64,000 nucleotides of DNA from Paludisphaera borealis (GCF_001956985.1 NZ_CP019082.1:3224001-3288000), one strand, 5' to 3'. Positions 50,320 to 59,625 are shown, counted from the first letter of the stretch. Notes: generated by a model from the letters alone, not told the origin. A program made the numbers and translations.

Positions 50320-51666
50320 TCACTTCGCCTTCGCCCCTTCGACGTCCGCGCCGAATAACGAGATCATGACGTCGGCGTCGTCGAGGCCCGTGTCAACGTA
50401 GACGATCACCAGGCTGACTCCCGCTTTCTTGCCGAGAGTCGAAGTACCGGCCAGCGGTTCGAACTTGGGCGTCTTTCCTTTCCAGCCGTCCTTGACCAGC
50501 GCGGCGTGGATCGCCTGGACGGCCGCCATCGCCTCGCCGGCGGCGAGCTTGAATTCGACCTTGTCCTTCGAGCGCTCCACGTCTTTCGCTCCGGCGGGCA
50601 CGTTGATCGCGACTTTCACCCGGTCCTTGGCGGCCTTCTCGGCGGCTTTCTTCGTGTATTCCGCCGAATCGGCCATTCGCTTCGCCTCTTCCGCCGCGGC
50701 CAGCCGGATGTCTTCCTCGAACTCGGCGGCGGTCTTCTGGTCGATGTTCGCCCGCAGCCTCCCCTCGAACTCGTGCATCTTCAGGGTGGCGATGTCCTTT
50801 GCGTCGTTGCGGAAGATCATCATATCGCGGAAATCGATCTTTACGGGCTTGTCGGTGGTGGCCTTCCATCCCGCCTTGCCCAGCGCCTCCTTGTAAAAGG
50901 CCGCCAACGCGTCGGACTTCATGTCAACTTCGAGGGAAAGCGCCTTGGTCGTGTCGGCGTAAGCGGCGGTGAGCAACGAGGGGGGGGCGGGCAGGTCGAC
51001 CGACATCAGCTCGGTCGAGAGCTGGATCACCGTCTTCCCCCCCTGGGCCGGCGCGACCGAGGGCCAGGCCGAAAGCTTGACCGCGTTCTTCTTGAAAAAC
51101 AACGAATCGCCCGCGTGGCCGTAAGGCTCCCATCCCTCGGCCGTCAGAAGCGCCCGGATGGCCTCGGAGGTCTCCTTCACGGTCTTCTCGGTGACGTAGG
51201 CCGTGGTCGTGGGGAAGGTGTAAAGAGGTTTCGAGCCGGGCGGGACCGGCAGCTTGCTCACGTCGACGTTTCCATGATTCGCCAGACGGATGTCGACCAA
51301 TCCGGCGGCTCCCGGGCCGTAGGCGGGACTCGTCGACACCGACACCGTGAATCCATCCTTTCCGAACGTGCCGCTGCAAGCCTGGTCGCTTTGATATCCG
51401 CCGGGAAGCTCCTTCCAGCCCCGCTCCTCCAGCGTCTTCTTCTGGAAGGCGAACGCCCCGCGCGTGTCGCTCCTGGCGGAATAGCCGAGGTTCGCCAGGC
51501 GGCGAGGCGCCTTCGAAACGCCGCCGGGCATCAGCGGGAAGGTCTCCAAATTGATCGCCTTGGCCGCTCCGGCGACGGTGGCGGGCTCCTGAGCCGCTAG
51601 GCCCCCAGCCGGGACGGCGAGGATCGCCATGGCGAAGAAAGCCGGACGGAACTTCACGGACATCAT
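50320..51666 (-). CDS. Exported protein of unknown function
   Basis: 448 residues from ATG 51666 with GGGGA 6 nt upstream; the in-frame extension to 51807 is rejected. Signal peptide MSVKFRPAFFAMAILAVPAGGLAAQ. The body appears to contain three similar modules of ~100 residues (EERGWKELPGGY; TAEGWEPYGHAGD; GKAGWKATTDKP; KDGWKGKTPKFE recur as 'xxGWxx' turns), pointing to internal duplication. A coiled Ala/Glu/Lys helix lies at ~330-375. I do not recognise the family. Confidence 0.75.
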   Translation of the reverse strand: MMSVKFRPAFFAMAILAVPAGGLAAQEPATVAGAAKAINLETFPLMPGGVSKAPRRLANLGYSARSDTRGAFAFQKKTLEERGWKELPGGYQSDQACSGTFGKDGFTVSVSTSPAYGPGAAGLVDIRLANHGNVDVSKLPVPPGSKPLYTFPTTTAYVTEKTVKETSEAIRALLTAEGWEPYGHAGDSLFFKKNAVKLSAWPSVAPAQGGKTVIQLSTELMSVDLPAPPSLLTAAYADTTKALSLEVDMKSDALAAFYKEALGKAGWKATTDKPVKIDFRDMMIFRNDAKDIATLKMHEFEGRLRANIDQKTAAEFEEDIRLAAAEEAKRMADSAEYTKKAAEKAAKDRVKVAINVPAGAKDVERSKDKVEFKLAAGEAMAAVQAIHAALVKDGWKGKTPKFEPLAGTSTLGKKAGVSLVIVYVDTGLDDADVMISLFGADVEGAKAK

Positions 51667-52148
51667 TCTCGATCCCCTTTGGAACGCCAACTTCGGCGTG
51701 AACGATCGCCACTTAGGACTTGGCACGAAATAAGTGTAGCAAATCCCAAGTTCCGGTCCCTCCGCTGTGATTCGGAACTTTGGGGGTTGCTCACGAACAA
51801 CGTCCAACTCGAAGTGCGAAGTCGAAACGTCGCGGCGAAGAAATTCATGAACTCACCACGGAGGATGCGGAGCGGAAAGAGAGAGGATTCGGAAAGGTCG
51901 ATCCAATGAATCGTTCCTCTTCGTATTCTCCGAGTCCTCCGTGGTGAATTTCCTCAATCCAGCAATCGGGCCTTGTTCTTGGACGGTCCGTTAAAACGCG
52001 AAACGGGGCCTGCGCCCGCAAAATCCGCAATCTCCACCTCAAAACCGTCCGAAATCCCCCAGATACTTTTCTGAAACGGGTCGTCCGGCGACATCTTGAT
52101 CCTTAGAGGCCTCATCGACGACGCCCCCTCCGAGGAGATCGCCCCGCC
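51667..52148. other. Intergenic region with a dispersed inverted repeat
   Basis: 482 bp without a convincing gene, divergent between the exported protein and the next gene. It contains the inverted repeat described separately at 51853-51947; the DNA here is visibly AT-richer than its surroundings. Confidence 0.5.
51853..51947. repeat. Inverted repeat of the TCACCACGGAGGA type
   Basis: TCACCACGGAGGA at 51853-51865 and its exact complement TCCTCCGTGGTGA at 51935-51947, with further complementarity of GGATGCGGAG and CTCCGAG just inside. Sequences of this TTCACCACGGAGGA...CGGAG kind recur in intergenic regions of many bacteria including planctomycetes (from memory), so this is likely a small mobile or MITE-like repeat. 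Confidence 0.65.
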
Positions 52149-53180
52149 ATGGCCACCGACGCCCAGATCCTGGCCAACCGCGCCAACGCCAAGAAAAGCT
52201 GCGGACCGAAATCCGACGACGGCAAGGCTCGATCGCGGCTCAACGCCCTCAAACACGGCCTTTGCGCCAAGACCGTCAACCCGGTTTTGCCGCACGAGGA
52301 CCCGGCCGAGCTGGAAGCCAAGATCCAGGACTGGATCGACGACTACCAGCCGACCAACGCCATCGAGCGCGAACTGGTCAGCCGCGCCGCGCGGATCTCC
52401 TGGAGCCTCGACCGGGCCGAACGGTACGAGACCGCCTTGCTTGCGCGCAAGGTCAGGAAGGCGATGCTCAAATCCAAGGCCAGGCGCACCGAGAAGGTCT
52501 GCGACCTCGGCCGTAAACTCTTCTACATGGCGGGGAAACGGCTGCTGCCGATCTCCGGGCCGGCCTGGTCGGACGATCCGTCGGCCTTCGTCGCCCGGCT
52601 CGAAGAATCGCCCGAAGGCGTCCGTTGGCTGCTGGACCGCTGGGTCGAAATGAGGTGCCTCATCATCTCGAACGAAGACTGGACCTTCCTCGACCAGTTC
52701 AAGTTCGTCCGCCTGCTCGGCAAACAGCCCCTCGCCGCGATCGACGACCCCGAGCTGAACGAGATCTTCCTCGCCTGGGAGACGATCGAGGAGAAGTGGG
52801 GGACGCGGTTCTGGCTCCAGATGCAAGAGTTGACGCCGTACGAAGATCCGGCGTTCAGCGCCTGGCGGGTCTGGCGCGAGATCGTGCCGCGTCCCGAAAG
52901 TCCCGAGGCAGGCGTCGCGTTCCTTCGATCGATCGCCGAACGCGAAATCGAACGGCTTCAAGACTTGCTCGCCGACCTGGAAGAAATCGAGGGCGACGAC
53001 GCGCTGGAGCTGGCCGAGCAAGCGTCGTTCTCCGCCAGCGACGCCTCTGAGCGGCTGCGGCGATACCAGACCGCCCGGACCCGCGAGCTGCTCCGGACCA
53101 TCGATCTGCTGGCGAAGATCCGCAAGGCCGAGGCGCAGGCGTCGAAAGCGGAGAAAAAACCGCCGAAGGAACGGTCATGA
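52149..53180 (+). CDS. Conserved protein of unknown function (ANRxNAxxSxGPKSxxGKxxSRLNALKHG family)
   Basis: 343 residues. The N-terminus AQILANRANAKKSCGPKSDD then GKARSRLNALKHGL is a motif I have met at the start of a large family of uncharacterised bacterial proteins, common in planctomycetes and acidobacteria and often in accessory DNA. The remainder is helical and highly charged (ISWSLDRAERYETALLARKV; EREIERLQDLLADLEEIEG) with coiled-coil character at 245-335. The stop is 11 bp before the first hairpin of the IS110 upstream region, so the natural C-terminus may have been altered by the insertion. Confidence 0.75.
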   Translation: MATDAQILANRANAKKSCGPKSDDGKARSRLNALKHGLCAKTVNPVLPHEDPAELEAKIQDWIDDYQPTNAIERELVSRAARISWSLDRAERYETALLARKVRKAMLKSKARRTEKVCDLGRKLFYMAGKRLLPISGPAWSDDPSAFVARLEESPEGVRWLLDRWVEMRCLIISNEDWTFLDQFKFVRLLGKQPLAAIDDPELNEIFLAWETIEEKWGTRFWLQMQELTPYEDPAFSAWRVWREIVPRPESPEAGVAFLRSIAEREIERLQDLLADLEEIEGDDALELAEQASFSASDASERLRRYQTARTRELLRTIDLLAKIRKAEAQASKAEKKPPKERS

Positions 53181-53446
53181 GCCTTTGGCTCAACCCGTCC
53201 CATGAAAATGGGGTCGGGTTGGGTTATGCTGCGGATGTCCGGCCCTGGGCGAGAGGCCGTCATTGGCTTTGGTGTCGCGAACCCGCGAAGGAACTTGGTC
53301 CCGGCCTCGGCTCGACTTCATGTCGAACCCCGTCCTGTCGCCCCCCGGAAGCGGGGGAGCACGTAGAAGAAACTGCTTTACGCCCCGAGGTCGTCCCACC
53401 GGCTCGGACTGCTTCGTTTCCGACCACTCGAGTTGGAGGGGACGTC
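53181..53446 (+). ncRNA. Candidate IS110 bridge RNA region
   Basis: 266 non-coding bp directly upstream of the IS110 recombinase, the place where IS110-group elements encode their bridge RNA. Hairpins seen: 53191-53221 (CAACCCG with CGGGTTG plus CCC/GGG past one mismatch, loop ~8), 53312-53326 (TCGAC/GTCGA) and CCCCC/GGGGG at ~53341-53357. Whether this is one RNA, and where its target- and donor-binding loops lie, cannot be told from one copy. Confidence 0.5.
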
Positions 53447-54595
53447 ATGGACATCGTTCACGATCGCTGCGCCGGGCTCGACGTCCACAAGAAGACCGTC
53501 GTCGCCTGCGTCCGCCACATCAACCCCGACGGCTCGGTCGCCTCGGTGGTCCACACCTTCGGCACGATGACCGCGGACTTGCTGGCCCTGGCCGACTGGC
53601 TCGACGCCCACGGCGTCCGCGAGGTCGCCATGGAGAGCACGGGCGTCTACTGGAAGCCGATCTTCCACATCCTGGAAGGGCGATTCGACGTGATGCTGGT
53701 CAACGCCGGGCGGCTCAAGCAGGTCCCCGGCCGCAAGACCGACGTCAAGGACGCCGAGTGGATCGCCCAGTTGCTCCAGCACGGCCTGCTGTCGCCCAGC
53801 TTCATCCCCAAGCCGGAGATCCGCGAGCTTCGCGACCTGACCCGGCAGCGCACCGAGTTGGTCCGCGACCGCGCCGCGGTGGCCAATCGCCTCCAGAAGA
53901 CGCTGGAGGACGCCAACGTCAAGCTGGGGTCGGTGGCCAGCGACGTCCTGGGGGCCTCGGGGCGCGCCATGATCCGGGCGATCATCGACGGCCAGGACGA
54001 CCCGGAGAAGCTGGCCGATCTGGCCAAGCAGCGGCTCCGGGGCAAGATCCCCGAGCTGAGGCGGGCGCTGTTGGGCCGGGTCACCGACCACCACCGCTTC
54101 GTGCTCCGGCTGCTGACGGATCAGATCGACGCGTTGGAACGCCTGATCGAGCGGCTGGACGAGCGGATCGACGAGGCCATGAGGCCGTTCGACGAGGCGG
54201 CGGGCCGGCTCCAGGGGATCCCCGGAGTGGGGGATCGGGCGGCGGAGGTGATCGTGGGGGAGATCGGGCCGGACGTGGAGTCGTTCCCGACCGCGGGCCA
54301 CCTCTGCTCCTGGGCGGGGCTGTGCCCGGGCAACGACCAAAGCGCCGGCAAACGCCGCAGCGGCAAGACGACCAAGGGGAGTCCGTGGCTGCGTTCGCTC
54401 CTGGTGCAGTCGGCGTGGTCGGCCAGCCACGCCAAGAACACCGCCTTCAGCATCTGCTACCGTCGATGGGTCCCACGACTCGGGAAAAAGAAGGCTCTGA
54501 TCGCCGTGGCGCACAAGATCCTGGTGGTGATCTGGCACCTGCTCAAGAACGGGGCCGACTACCGCGAACGCCAACTACCAGCCCCTGCAGCCTGA
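53447..54595 (+). CDS. IS110 family transposase/recombinase
   Basis: 382 residues from ATG 53447, preceded by GGAGGGG; frames running upstream are rejected. The N-terminal RuvC-like DEDD tetrad is visible: D12 (AGLDVHKKTVVACV), E63 (AMESTGVYWKP), D99 and D102 (GRKTDVKDAEWIA). The C-terminal Transposase_20 domain contains LQGIPGVGDRAAEVIVGEIG and WAGLCPGNDQSAGKRRSGK, where the family's catalytic serine is expected (SAGK). These enzymes use a bridge RNA and leave no terminal inverted repeats. Appears intact. The C-terminus QLPAPAA is short for the family, so the true end of the element could be further on. Confidence 0.95.
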   Translation: MDIVHDRCAGLDVHKKTVVACVRHINPDGSVASVVHTFGTMTADLLALADWLDAHGVREVAMESTGVYWKPIFHILEGRFDVMLVNAGRLKQVPGRKTDVKDAEWIAQLLQHGLLSPSFIPKPEIRELRDLTRQRTELVRDRAAVANRLQKTLEDANVKLGSVASDVLGASGRAMIRAIIDGQDDPEKLADLAKQRLRGKIPELRRALLGRVTDHHRFVLRLLTDQIDALERLIERLDERIDEAMRPFDEAAGRLQGIPGVGDRAAEVIVGEIGPDVESFPTAGHLCSWAGLCPGNDQSAGKRRSGKTTKGSPWLRSLLVQSAWSASHAKNTAFSICYRRWVPRLGKKKALIAVAHKILVVIWHLLKNGADYRERQLPAPAA

Positions 54596-54599
54596 CACA

Positions 54600-54821
54600 T
54601 GGCCCGGAAGATTTTCAGAAGAACCCAATCCCCCGGCCCCCCGGAAGCCGGCCGCGCGCCCGTCCTCGTACCGATCCGACCCGATCGAAACCCTCGTCGC
54701 CGAGGGGATGACCGATTACCTGGCGAAGCTGCTGGAAGCGGGAAGGCCGACGGTCCATCCCACGAACGCCGTCAAAAAAAGCGCGAACGAAGCCATTCCG
54801 GCCCGGCCGTCGGGTGGATGA
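54600..54821 (+). pseudogene. Coding-like fragment after the IS110 element
   Basis: One frame reads without stops from ~54600 to the TGA at 54819-54821 and contains natural-looking protein: SSYRSDPIETLVAEGMTDYL, then AKLLEAGRPTVHPTNAVKK and SANEAIPARPSGG. It has no start codon or ribosome site of its own before ATG 54709. It may be the severed 3' end of a gene interrupted by the IS element, possibly the gene ending at 53180, which is in the same phase. Judged by composition only. Confidence 0.4.
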
Positions 54822-54830
54822 CGGCCGGGC
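54801..54830. terminator. Stem-loop between convergent genes
   Basis: Perfect 11-bp stem GCCCGGCCGTC / GACGGCCGGGC with an 8-nt loop, 39 bp beyond the stop of the Nramp gene on the minus strand and just after the fragment on the plus strand; CTTTTT follows 10 nt later on the plus strand. Probable bidirectional terminator. Confidence 0.7.
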
Positions 54831-54869
54831 CAGGTAGGGGCTTTTTGACAATTCGGCTGTCGGTGGAGG

Positions 54870-56837
54870 TCAGGAGTCGCCCGAAAGGGGCGTCGAGCGG
54901 TCGGGCCGCGCGATGAGCATGGGGATTTCGAGGCGGTGGCGGACCCGGTCGACGGTCTGGCCGTACAGCAGGTCGCGCAACAGGCCGTGGCCGTGCGAGC
55001 CGACGACCAGCAGGTCGACGGGTTCGTTGCGTAGATGTTCGATGAGGCGGCCGGCGGGGTCGGTCCCGTGGAGCAGGGCGGAGCGCGCGCGGAAGCCTTT
55101 CTCGTGCAGGGCCCGGACGAGATCGTCGAGGTAGTCGGCGTCGGCGCCCGTCTCCAGGTCGGCCGTCAACGCGCCGTGGACGACCGTCATGGCGGTGTCG
55201 ACGACGTGCAGCAAGACCAGCTCGCGGCGGCCGGGATCAGCCTGGGCCAGGCTGATCGCCCGGTTGAGGATCTCGGAGTCGCCCGGCTTGTGCTCGAGCG
55301 CCACGCCGATCCGTGAAAGCGGGCGGGGCCGGAGCGCCTCGTCCCAGTCGATTACCACGCGCCCGGGGGGCGACCACGCGGGCGACGGCCGGACCAGCGG
55401 CTTGATCAGAACCCAGACCAGCAGCCCGGCGACGCTCCCCGCGCCCCCGATCAGGCCGATCGCCGCCAGCCAGGACAGCGGGATCGGACCGTAATGGATT
55501 CCCGAGTCGGCCGCCGCCTCGATCCAGCCCTTGATCTGATCAACGACGAGGTAGCCGTTGAGCCCCACGATGATCGCCGCCACGGTCCAGGCGAGGATCT
55601 TCCCCCACCAAGGAGTCGCGAAGACCCCCATGTTGCGGCGGTTCGACGTGAAGTGAATCAACGGAATGACCGCGAACGAGAGCTGCAAGCTGAGGATCAC
55701 CTGGCTGAGCACCAGGAGTTCCTGCGTCGACTCCTCGCCGGTCAGGGAGATCACCACGACGGCCGGGATCAAGGCGAGCATCCGGGTGATGAGCCGTCGC
55801 AGCCAGGGGGCGATCTTGAGATGCAGATAGCCTTCCATCACGATCTGCCCGGCCAAGGTCCCCGTCAGGGTCGAACTCTGCCCCGCGCACAACAGGGCGA
55901 TGCCGAACAGGATCGGGGCCGACGCCCCCAGGAACGAGGGGAGCAGCTCATACGCCTTCTCGATCGAGGCGACGTCCTGCATCCCCCCGCTGTGGAAGGT
56001 CGCCGCGCTCACGACGAGGATCGCCGCGTTCACGAAGAAGGCCGCGTTCAGCGCGATCGCCGAATCGATCAGGTAGAACTTGCAGGCCGACCTCCGGCTC
56101 GCCTCGTCCTTGCCGATCCGCCGCGACTGCACCAGCGCCGAGTGGAGATAAAGGTTGTGGGGCATGACCGTCGCCCCCAAGATCCCGATCGCCACGAACA
56201 ACGATCCCGGCGGCAAGGTCGGCCGCAAGCCGACGGCCATCGCCGCCATGTCGGGCCGGGCCAGGAAGACCTGGACCAGGAAGCAGCCGCCGATCGTCGC
56301 CACCAGCACCAGGATCACGGCTTCCATCTTCCGCATCCCCCACCGCTGGAGGTAGAGCAGGAGGAAGGTGTCGAACGCTGTGACCAGGCATCCCCAGAGC
56401 AGGGGCATCCCGAACAGCAGCTTGAGCGCGATGATCGTCCCCAGGATCTCGGCCAGATCGGTCGCCGCGATCGCGACCTCGGCCAGCAACCAGAGCACCC
56501 GGTTGACCCTCGGCGAATACTCGGCCCGACACGCCTGCGCCAGGTCGTGGCCGGTCACCACCCCCAGCCGAGCCGCCAAGGTCTGGAGCAGCACCGCCAT
56601 GATGTTCGACATCAACAAGACCCAGAGCAGCGCATACCCGAACCGCGCGCCCCCCTCCAGGTCGGTCGCCCAGTTGCCCGGGTCCATGTAGCCGACGCTC
56701 ACCAGATAGGCCGGTCCCATGAAGGCGAACAGCCGGCGAAACCGCCCCCCACGCCCCACCTCGGACGGAACGTCGACCGACCCGTGCACCTCCTCCAACG
56801 ACCGACGATCCACCTTAGCGCCCTCGACCACCACCAT
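54870..56837 (-). CDS. Nramp-type divalent metal transporter with C-terminal universal stress protein domain
   Basis: 655 residues from ATG 56837, which has GAGG 6 nt upstream; an in-frame start 19 codons earlier is weaker. Residues ~30-450 are an Nramp transporter with about 11 helices and both metal-site motifs: DPGNWATDLEGG in helix 1 and ATVMPHNLYLHSALVQ in helix 6. Such proteins bring in Mn2+/Fe2+ with protons. A linker helix leads to a cytosolic UspA domain from ~505 (SRIGVALEHKPGDSEILNRA; VVGSHGHGLLRDLLYGQTV), whose nucleotide loop deviates from the usual GxxGxxxxxxxxxGS at the end. The fusion suggests nucleotide- or stress-controlled uptake. Confidence 0.92.
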   Translation of the reverse strand: MVVVEGAKVDRRSLEEVHGSVDVPSEVGRGGRFRRLFAFMGPAYLVSVGYMDPGNWATDLEGGARFGYALLWVLLMSNIMAVLLQTLAARLGVVTGHDLAQACRAEYSPRVNRVLWLLAEVAIAATDLAEILGTIIALKLLFGMPLLWGCLVTAFDTFLLLYLQRWGMRKMEAVILVLVATIGGCFLVQVFLARPDMAAMAVGLRPTLPPGSLFVAIGILGATVMPHNLYLHSALVQSRRIGKDEASRRSACKFYLIDSAIALNAAFFVNAAILVVSAATFHSGGMQDVASIEKAYELLPSFLGASAPILFGIALLCAGQSSTLTGTLAGQIVMEGYLHLKIAPWLRRLITRMLALIPAVVVISLTGEESTQELLVLSQVILSLQLSFAVIPLIHFTSNRRNMGVFATPWWGKILAWTVAAIIVGLNGYLVVDQIKGWIEAAADSGIHYGPIPLSWLAAIGLIGGAGSVAGLLVWVLIKPLVRPSPAWSPPGRVVIDWDEALRPRPLSRIGVALEHKPGDSEILNRAISLAQADPGRRELVLLHVVDTAMTVVHGALTADLETGADADYLDDLVRALHEKGFRARSALLHGTDPAGRLIEHLRNEPVDLLVVGSHGHGLLRDLLYGQTVDRVRHRLEIPMLIARPDRSTPLSGDS

Positions 56838-57134
56838 GCACAGCCTCGTTTCCCCATTCCCACGCCGGCCACTTCCAAGACAGGACGGCGCCATTCTTGC
56901 CTGTGGATGTCATGGTACTGGTTTTTCGACCGTCTGCAATACCCGCTTGAAAATATCCAAAACCTTGTTTTTGGGAAACCGAAATTCGATCGGCGAGATT
57001 CTCGATGGACGTCCTGTCTCGCAAGGCGTACGAGAGGTATGATTGATGTGGATGGTTGGGGGTGTGTCGCATTTCGAATCGCGGCGCGCGATTTCAGCGG
57101 CGGCGGTCCCCCCTGGCTCCGGGAGACGACACTG

Positions 57135-57686
57135 ATGAATCGCGTTTTCGGCATTTGGCTTGCGTCGTCGCTGGCGATCGGGCTGGCGTCGACGGTTTCC
57201 GCGCAAGAGTACGTCTTCCCGGGGGCCGTGGTCGACGGACCGGTCGTGGACGGCGGCTTCGTGAACGGCGGTTTCGGCAACACGTACGTCCAGCAGCCCC
57301 CGATCTCGGGCGTTCCGGGCAACCGCTGGAACATGCTGGGCGGGCCGACGTATCTCGACGGCGTCATCTACCCCGAGTCGTACCTTCAACCCGGAACCGT
57401 CGTCACGCAGCCAGGGACCGTGATCACGCAACCCAGGCCCGTCGTTGTGCAACCCAGAACCGTCCTGGGCCGGCGGCGCACGTACACGCGCGGATACAAT
57501 GCGGGGCCCGCCCCGTATCGCACTCCGCTCCCGCAGACCCGGCTGTACGGCGAGGGAGGAATGATGGCGCCTAATGCCTACTCCCCCTACAACCGTCAGC
57601 AAACCTACGGCGAGGCGTACGGCCTGGGGCCCTACGGCACCAACTACTACTCCGAATACTACCAGGGCCGCCCGCTCTATCCCTGA
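57135..57686 (+). CDS. Small exported Gly/Tyr/Pro-rich protein
   Basis: 183 residues from ATG 57135 with GGGAG 9 nt upstream; an open frame running far upstream is antisense to the Nramp gene and rejected. Signal peptide MNRVFGIWLASSLAIGLASTVSAQ. The mature part is low-complexity: PGAVVDGPVVDGGFVNGGF, QPGTVVTQPGTVITQPRPV, and a Tyr-rich end (GTNYYSEYYQGRPLYP). Similar short, repetitive secreted proteins are frequent in planctomycetes; a cell-wall or envelope role is likely but not shown. Confidence 0.72.
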   Translation: MNRVFGIWLASSLAIGLASTVSAQEYVFPGAVVDGPVVDGGFVNGGFGNTYVQQPPISGVPGNRWNMLGGPTYLDGVIYPESYLQPGTVVTQPGTVITQPRPVVVQPRTVLGRRRTYTRGYNAGPAPYRTPLPQTRLYGEGGMMAPNAYSPYNRQQTYGEAYGLGPYGTNYYSEYYQGRPLYP

Positions 57687-57863
57687 CGTCGGCGACGACG
57701 ACGGTGGACGCGGGGGAATCTCGTCCGGCGCGTCCGACCCGGTCCTCGAAGATGCGGTAGAATGAAGGCGTCGGGCCCGCGGTTCGACCGCGCACCAGCG
57801 CGTCGGCCGGCGGCCCCGCCCGGTCGATCGATCGAACGTCATTCACCTTGAGGATTTCGGACC

Positions 57864-58313
57864 ATGCGACGACTTGCGCTGATTGTCTCGGCCGGGGTTC
57901 TTCTGGCGACGTCCGCTCGGGTCGAGGCCCAGGCCGTGGTGGGTGGCCCCGCTGTCGGAACCTACCGCGTCGGCGACTATTTCGCCGCTCCAGGTCTTTA
58001 CGGAACCAGCTACGGCTACGCGAGTTACGGCATACCACGCACCTACACGTCGTACTCGGCGGCCCCCTGGTCGTCGTACTCGGCGAACTACCCGAGCAAC
58101 GGCTTCCTGCCCGGCCGGTACGGCGTCAACCTGTGGCGTCCCGGCTTTGTCGCCCCCGGCTACGTTTACGGGTCGCCGACGTCCGGCTCCATCTACCAGA
58201 CCTTCCCCGTCGTCTCCGGCACCGGCCTGACCCCTTCTCAGATCGCCCCGCCCCCCTCGATCGGCGTCTACGCTCCCAACCTCGGCCCGGGGATCGGCCT
58301 GTATGGGCGGTGA
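57864..58313 (+). CDS. Small exported Tyr/Ser/Gly-rich protein
   Basis: 149 residues. Signal peptide MRRLALIVSAGVLLATSARVEAQ; GAGG 10 nt before the ATG. Mature part low-complexity with repeated aromatic turns (YGTSYGYASYG; YTSYSAAPWSSYSANYP; GPGIGLYGR). It resembles the preceding exported protein in style but not in sequence, and lies 178 bp after it on the same strand. No family recognised. Confidence 0.72.
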   Translation: MRRLALIVSAGVLLATSARVEAQAVVGGPAVGTYRVGDYFAAPGLYGTSYGYASYGIPRTYTSYSAAPWSSYSANYPSNGFLPGRYGVNLWRPGFVAPGYVYGSPTSGSIYQTFPVVSGTGLTPSQIAPPPSIGVYAPNLGPGIGLYGR

Positions 58314-58425
58314 GAGGAGCCGCCCCGCCCACGACCTGGAGGTCTTGTGCGTTTTTTGCGGGTCAACGATGATGTGAGTCCGCACCCAGGCTTCGCTCAA
58401 CAGGGAATCGAGGAAGAGGAAGACG

Positions 58426-59625
58426 TTGATATCAACCGATGTCGCTATAATCGGCGGCGGGATCGTCGGGCTCGCGACGGCCTACCAGCTCAATAAAGCC
58501 CTCCCGCAACGTCGCGTGGTGGTGCTCGAAAAAGAGGCCGAGGTGGGCCTCCATCAGACGGGTCACAACTCGGGCGTGCTCCACTCGGGGATCTACTACA
58601 AGCCCGGCTCGCTCAAGTCGACCAACTGCCGCGAGGGCAAGAAGTTGATGGAGGCGTTCTGCGAGGCGGAGGGGATCGCTTATGAGATCTGCGGCAAGGT
58701 CATCGTGGCGATCGACGAGGCCGACCTGCCGGCCCTCGACCGGATCTACGAGCGCGGGCAGGCCAACGGCGTCGTCTGCGAGGTGATCGGCCGGGAACGG
58801 CTGGCCGAGCTGGAGCCGCACGCGGCGGGGATCAAGGCGATCCACGTCCCCGAGGCCGGCATCGTCGACTACAAGCAGGTCTGCCGACGCCTGGCCGAAC
58901 GCATCCGCGAGGCCGGCGGCCAGGTCCTCACGTCGGCCAGGGCGACCAAGATCGAGCGCAAGGGGGACAAGGTCGTGATCACGACCGCCGCCGGCGAGGT
59001 CGAGGCCAGCCAGGTCGTCAACTGCGCGGGGCTCTACTCCGACCGCGTCACGGCGCTCGGCGGCCAAAAGCCCGACGCCAAGATCATCCCGTTCCGCGGC
59101 GAGTACTTCGAGCTGAAGCCCGAGGCCGAGCACCTCTGCAAGAACCTGATCTACCCGGTGCCCGACCCGGCCTTCCCGTTCCTCGGCGTCCACTTCACCC
59201 GGATGATCGAGGGGGGGGTCGAGTGCGGGCCCAACGCCGTGCTGGCCTTCGGCCGCGAGGGCTATCGCAAGACCGACTTCAACCTGGCCGACATGGCCGA
59301 CACCCTCAGCTACGCCGGCTTCCTCAAGCTGGCCGCCAAGTACTGGAAGACCGGACTGGGCGAGATGTGGCGGTCGGCGAGCAAGAAGGCGTTCGTCCGG
59401 GCCCTGTCGCGGCTCGTCCCCGAGATCCGGGCCGAGCACCTGAAGCCCGCGCCGGCCGGCATCCGGGCGCAGGCCGTGACGCCCGACGGCGCGATGGTCG
59501 ACGACTTCCTGATCCAGGAGGCCGACCGGATCGTCAACGTCAACAACGCCCCGTCGCCCGCCGCGACGGCCTCGCTCAACATCGGCAAGACCATCGCCGA
59601 GCGACTGGTCCCGCGCCTGAGCTGA
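58426..59625 (+). CDS. lhgO: L-2-hydroxyglutarate oxidase/dehydrogenase LhgO
   Basis: 399 residues, TTG start with AGAGGA 5 nt upstream. FAD-binding [13 protein letters not shown] near the N-terminus, then the family block [23 protein letters not shown]. Middle and C-terminal blocks ([43 protein letters not shown]) match LhgO rather than general DAO oxidases. It oxidises L-2-hydroxyglutarate to 2-oxoglutarate, passing electrons to the quinone pool at the inner membrane. First of three closely spaced genes. Confidence 0.93.
   Translation: MISTDVAIIGGGIVGLATAYQLNKALPQRRVVVLEKEAEVGLHQTGHNSGVLHSGIYYKPGSLKSTNCREGKKLMEAFCEAEGIAYEICGKVIVAIDEADLPALDRIYERGQANGVVCEVIGRERLAELEPHAAGIKAIHVPEAGIVDYKQVCRRLAERIREAGGQVLTSARATKIERKGDKVVITTAAGEVEASQVVNCAGLYSDRVTALGGQKPDAKIIPFRGEYFELKPEAEHLCKNLIYPVPDPAFPFLGVHFTRMIEGGVECGPNAVLAFGREGYRKTDFNLADMADTLSYAGFLKLAAKYWKTGLGEMWRSASKKAFVRALSRLVPEIRAEHLKPAPAGIRAQAVTPDGAMVDDFLIQEADRIVNVNNAPSPAATASLNIGKTIAERLVPRLS

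Noticed and set aside
55494-57134. Long plus-strand extension upstream of the small exported protein at 57135
   Set aside because: Antisense to the Nramp transporter; the signal peptide and ribosome site place the start at 57135.
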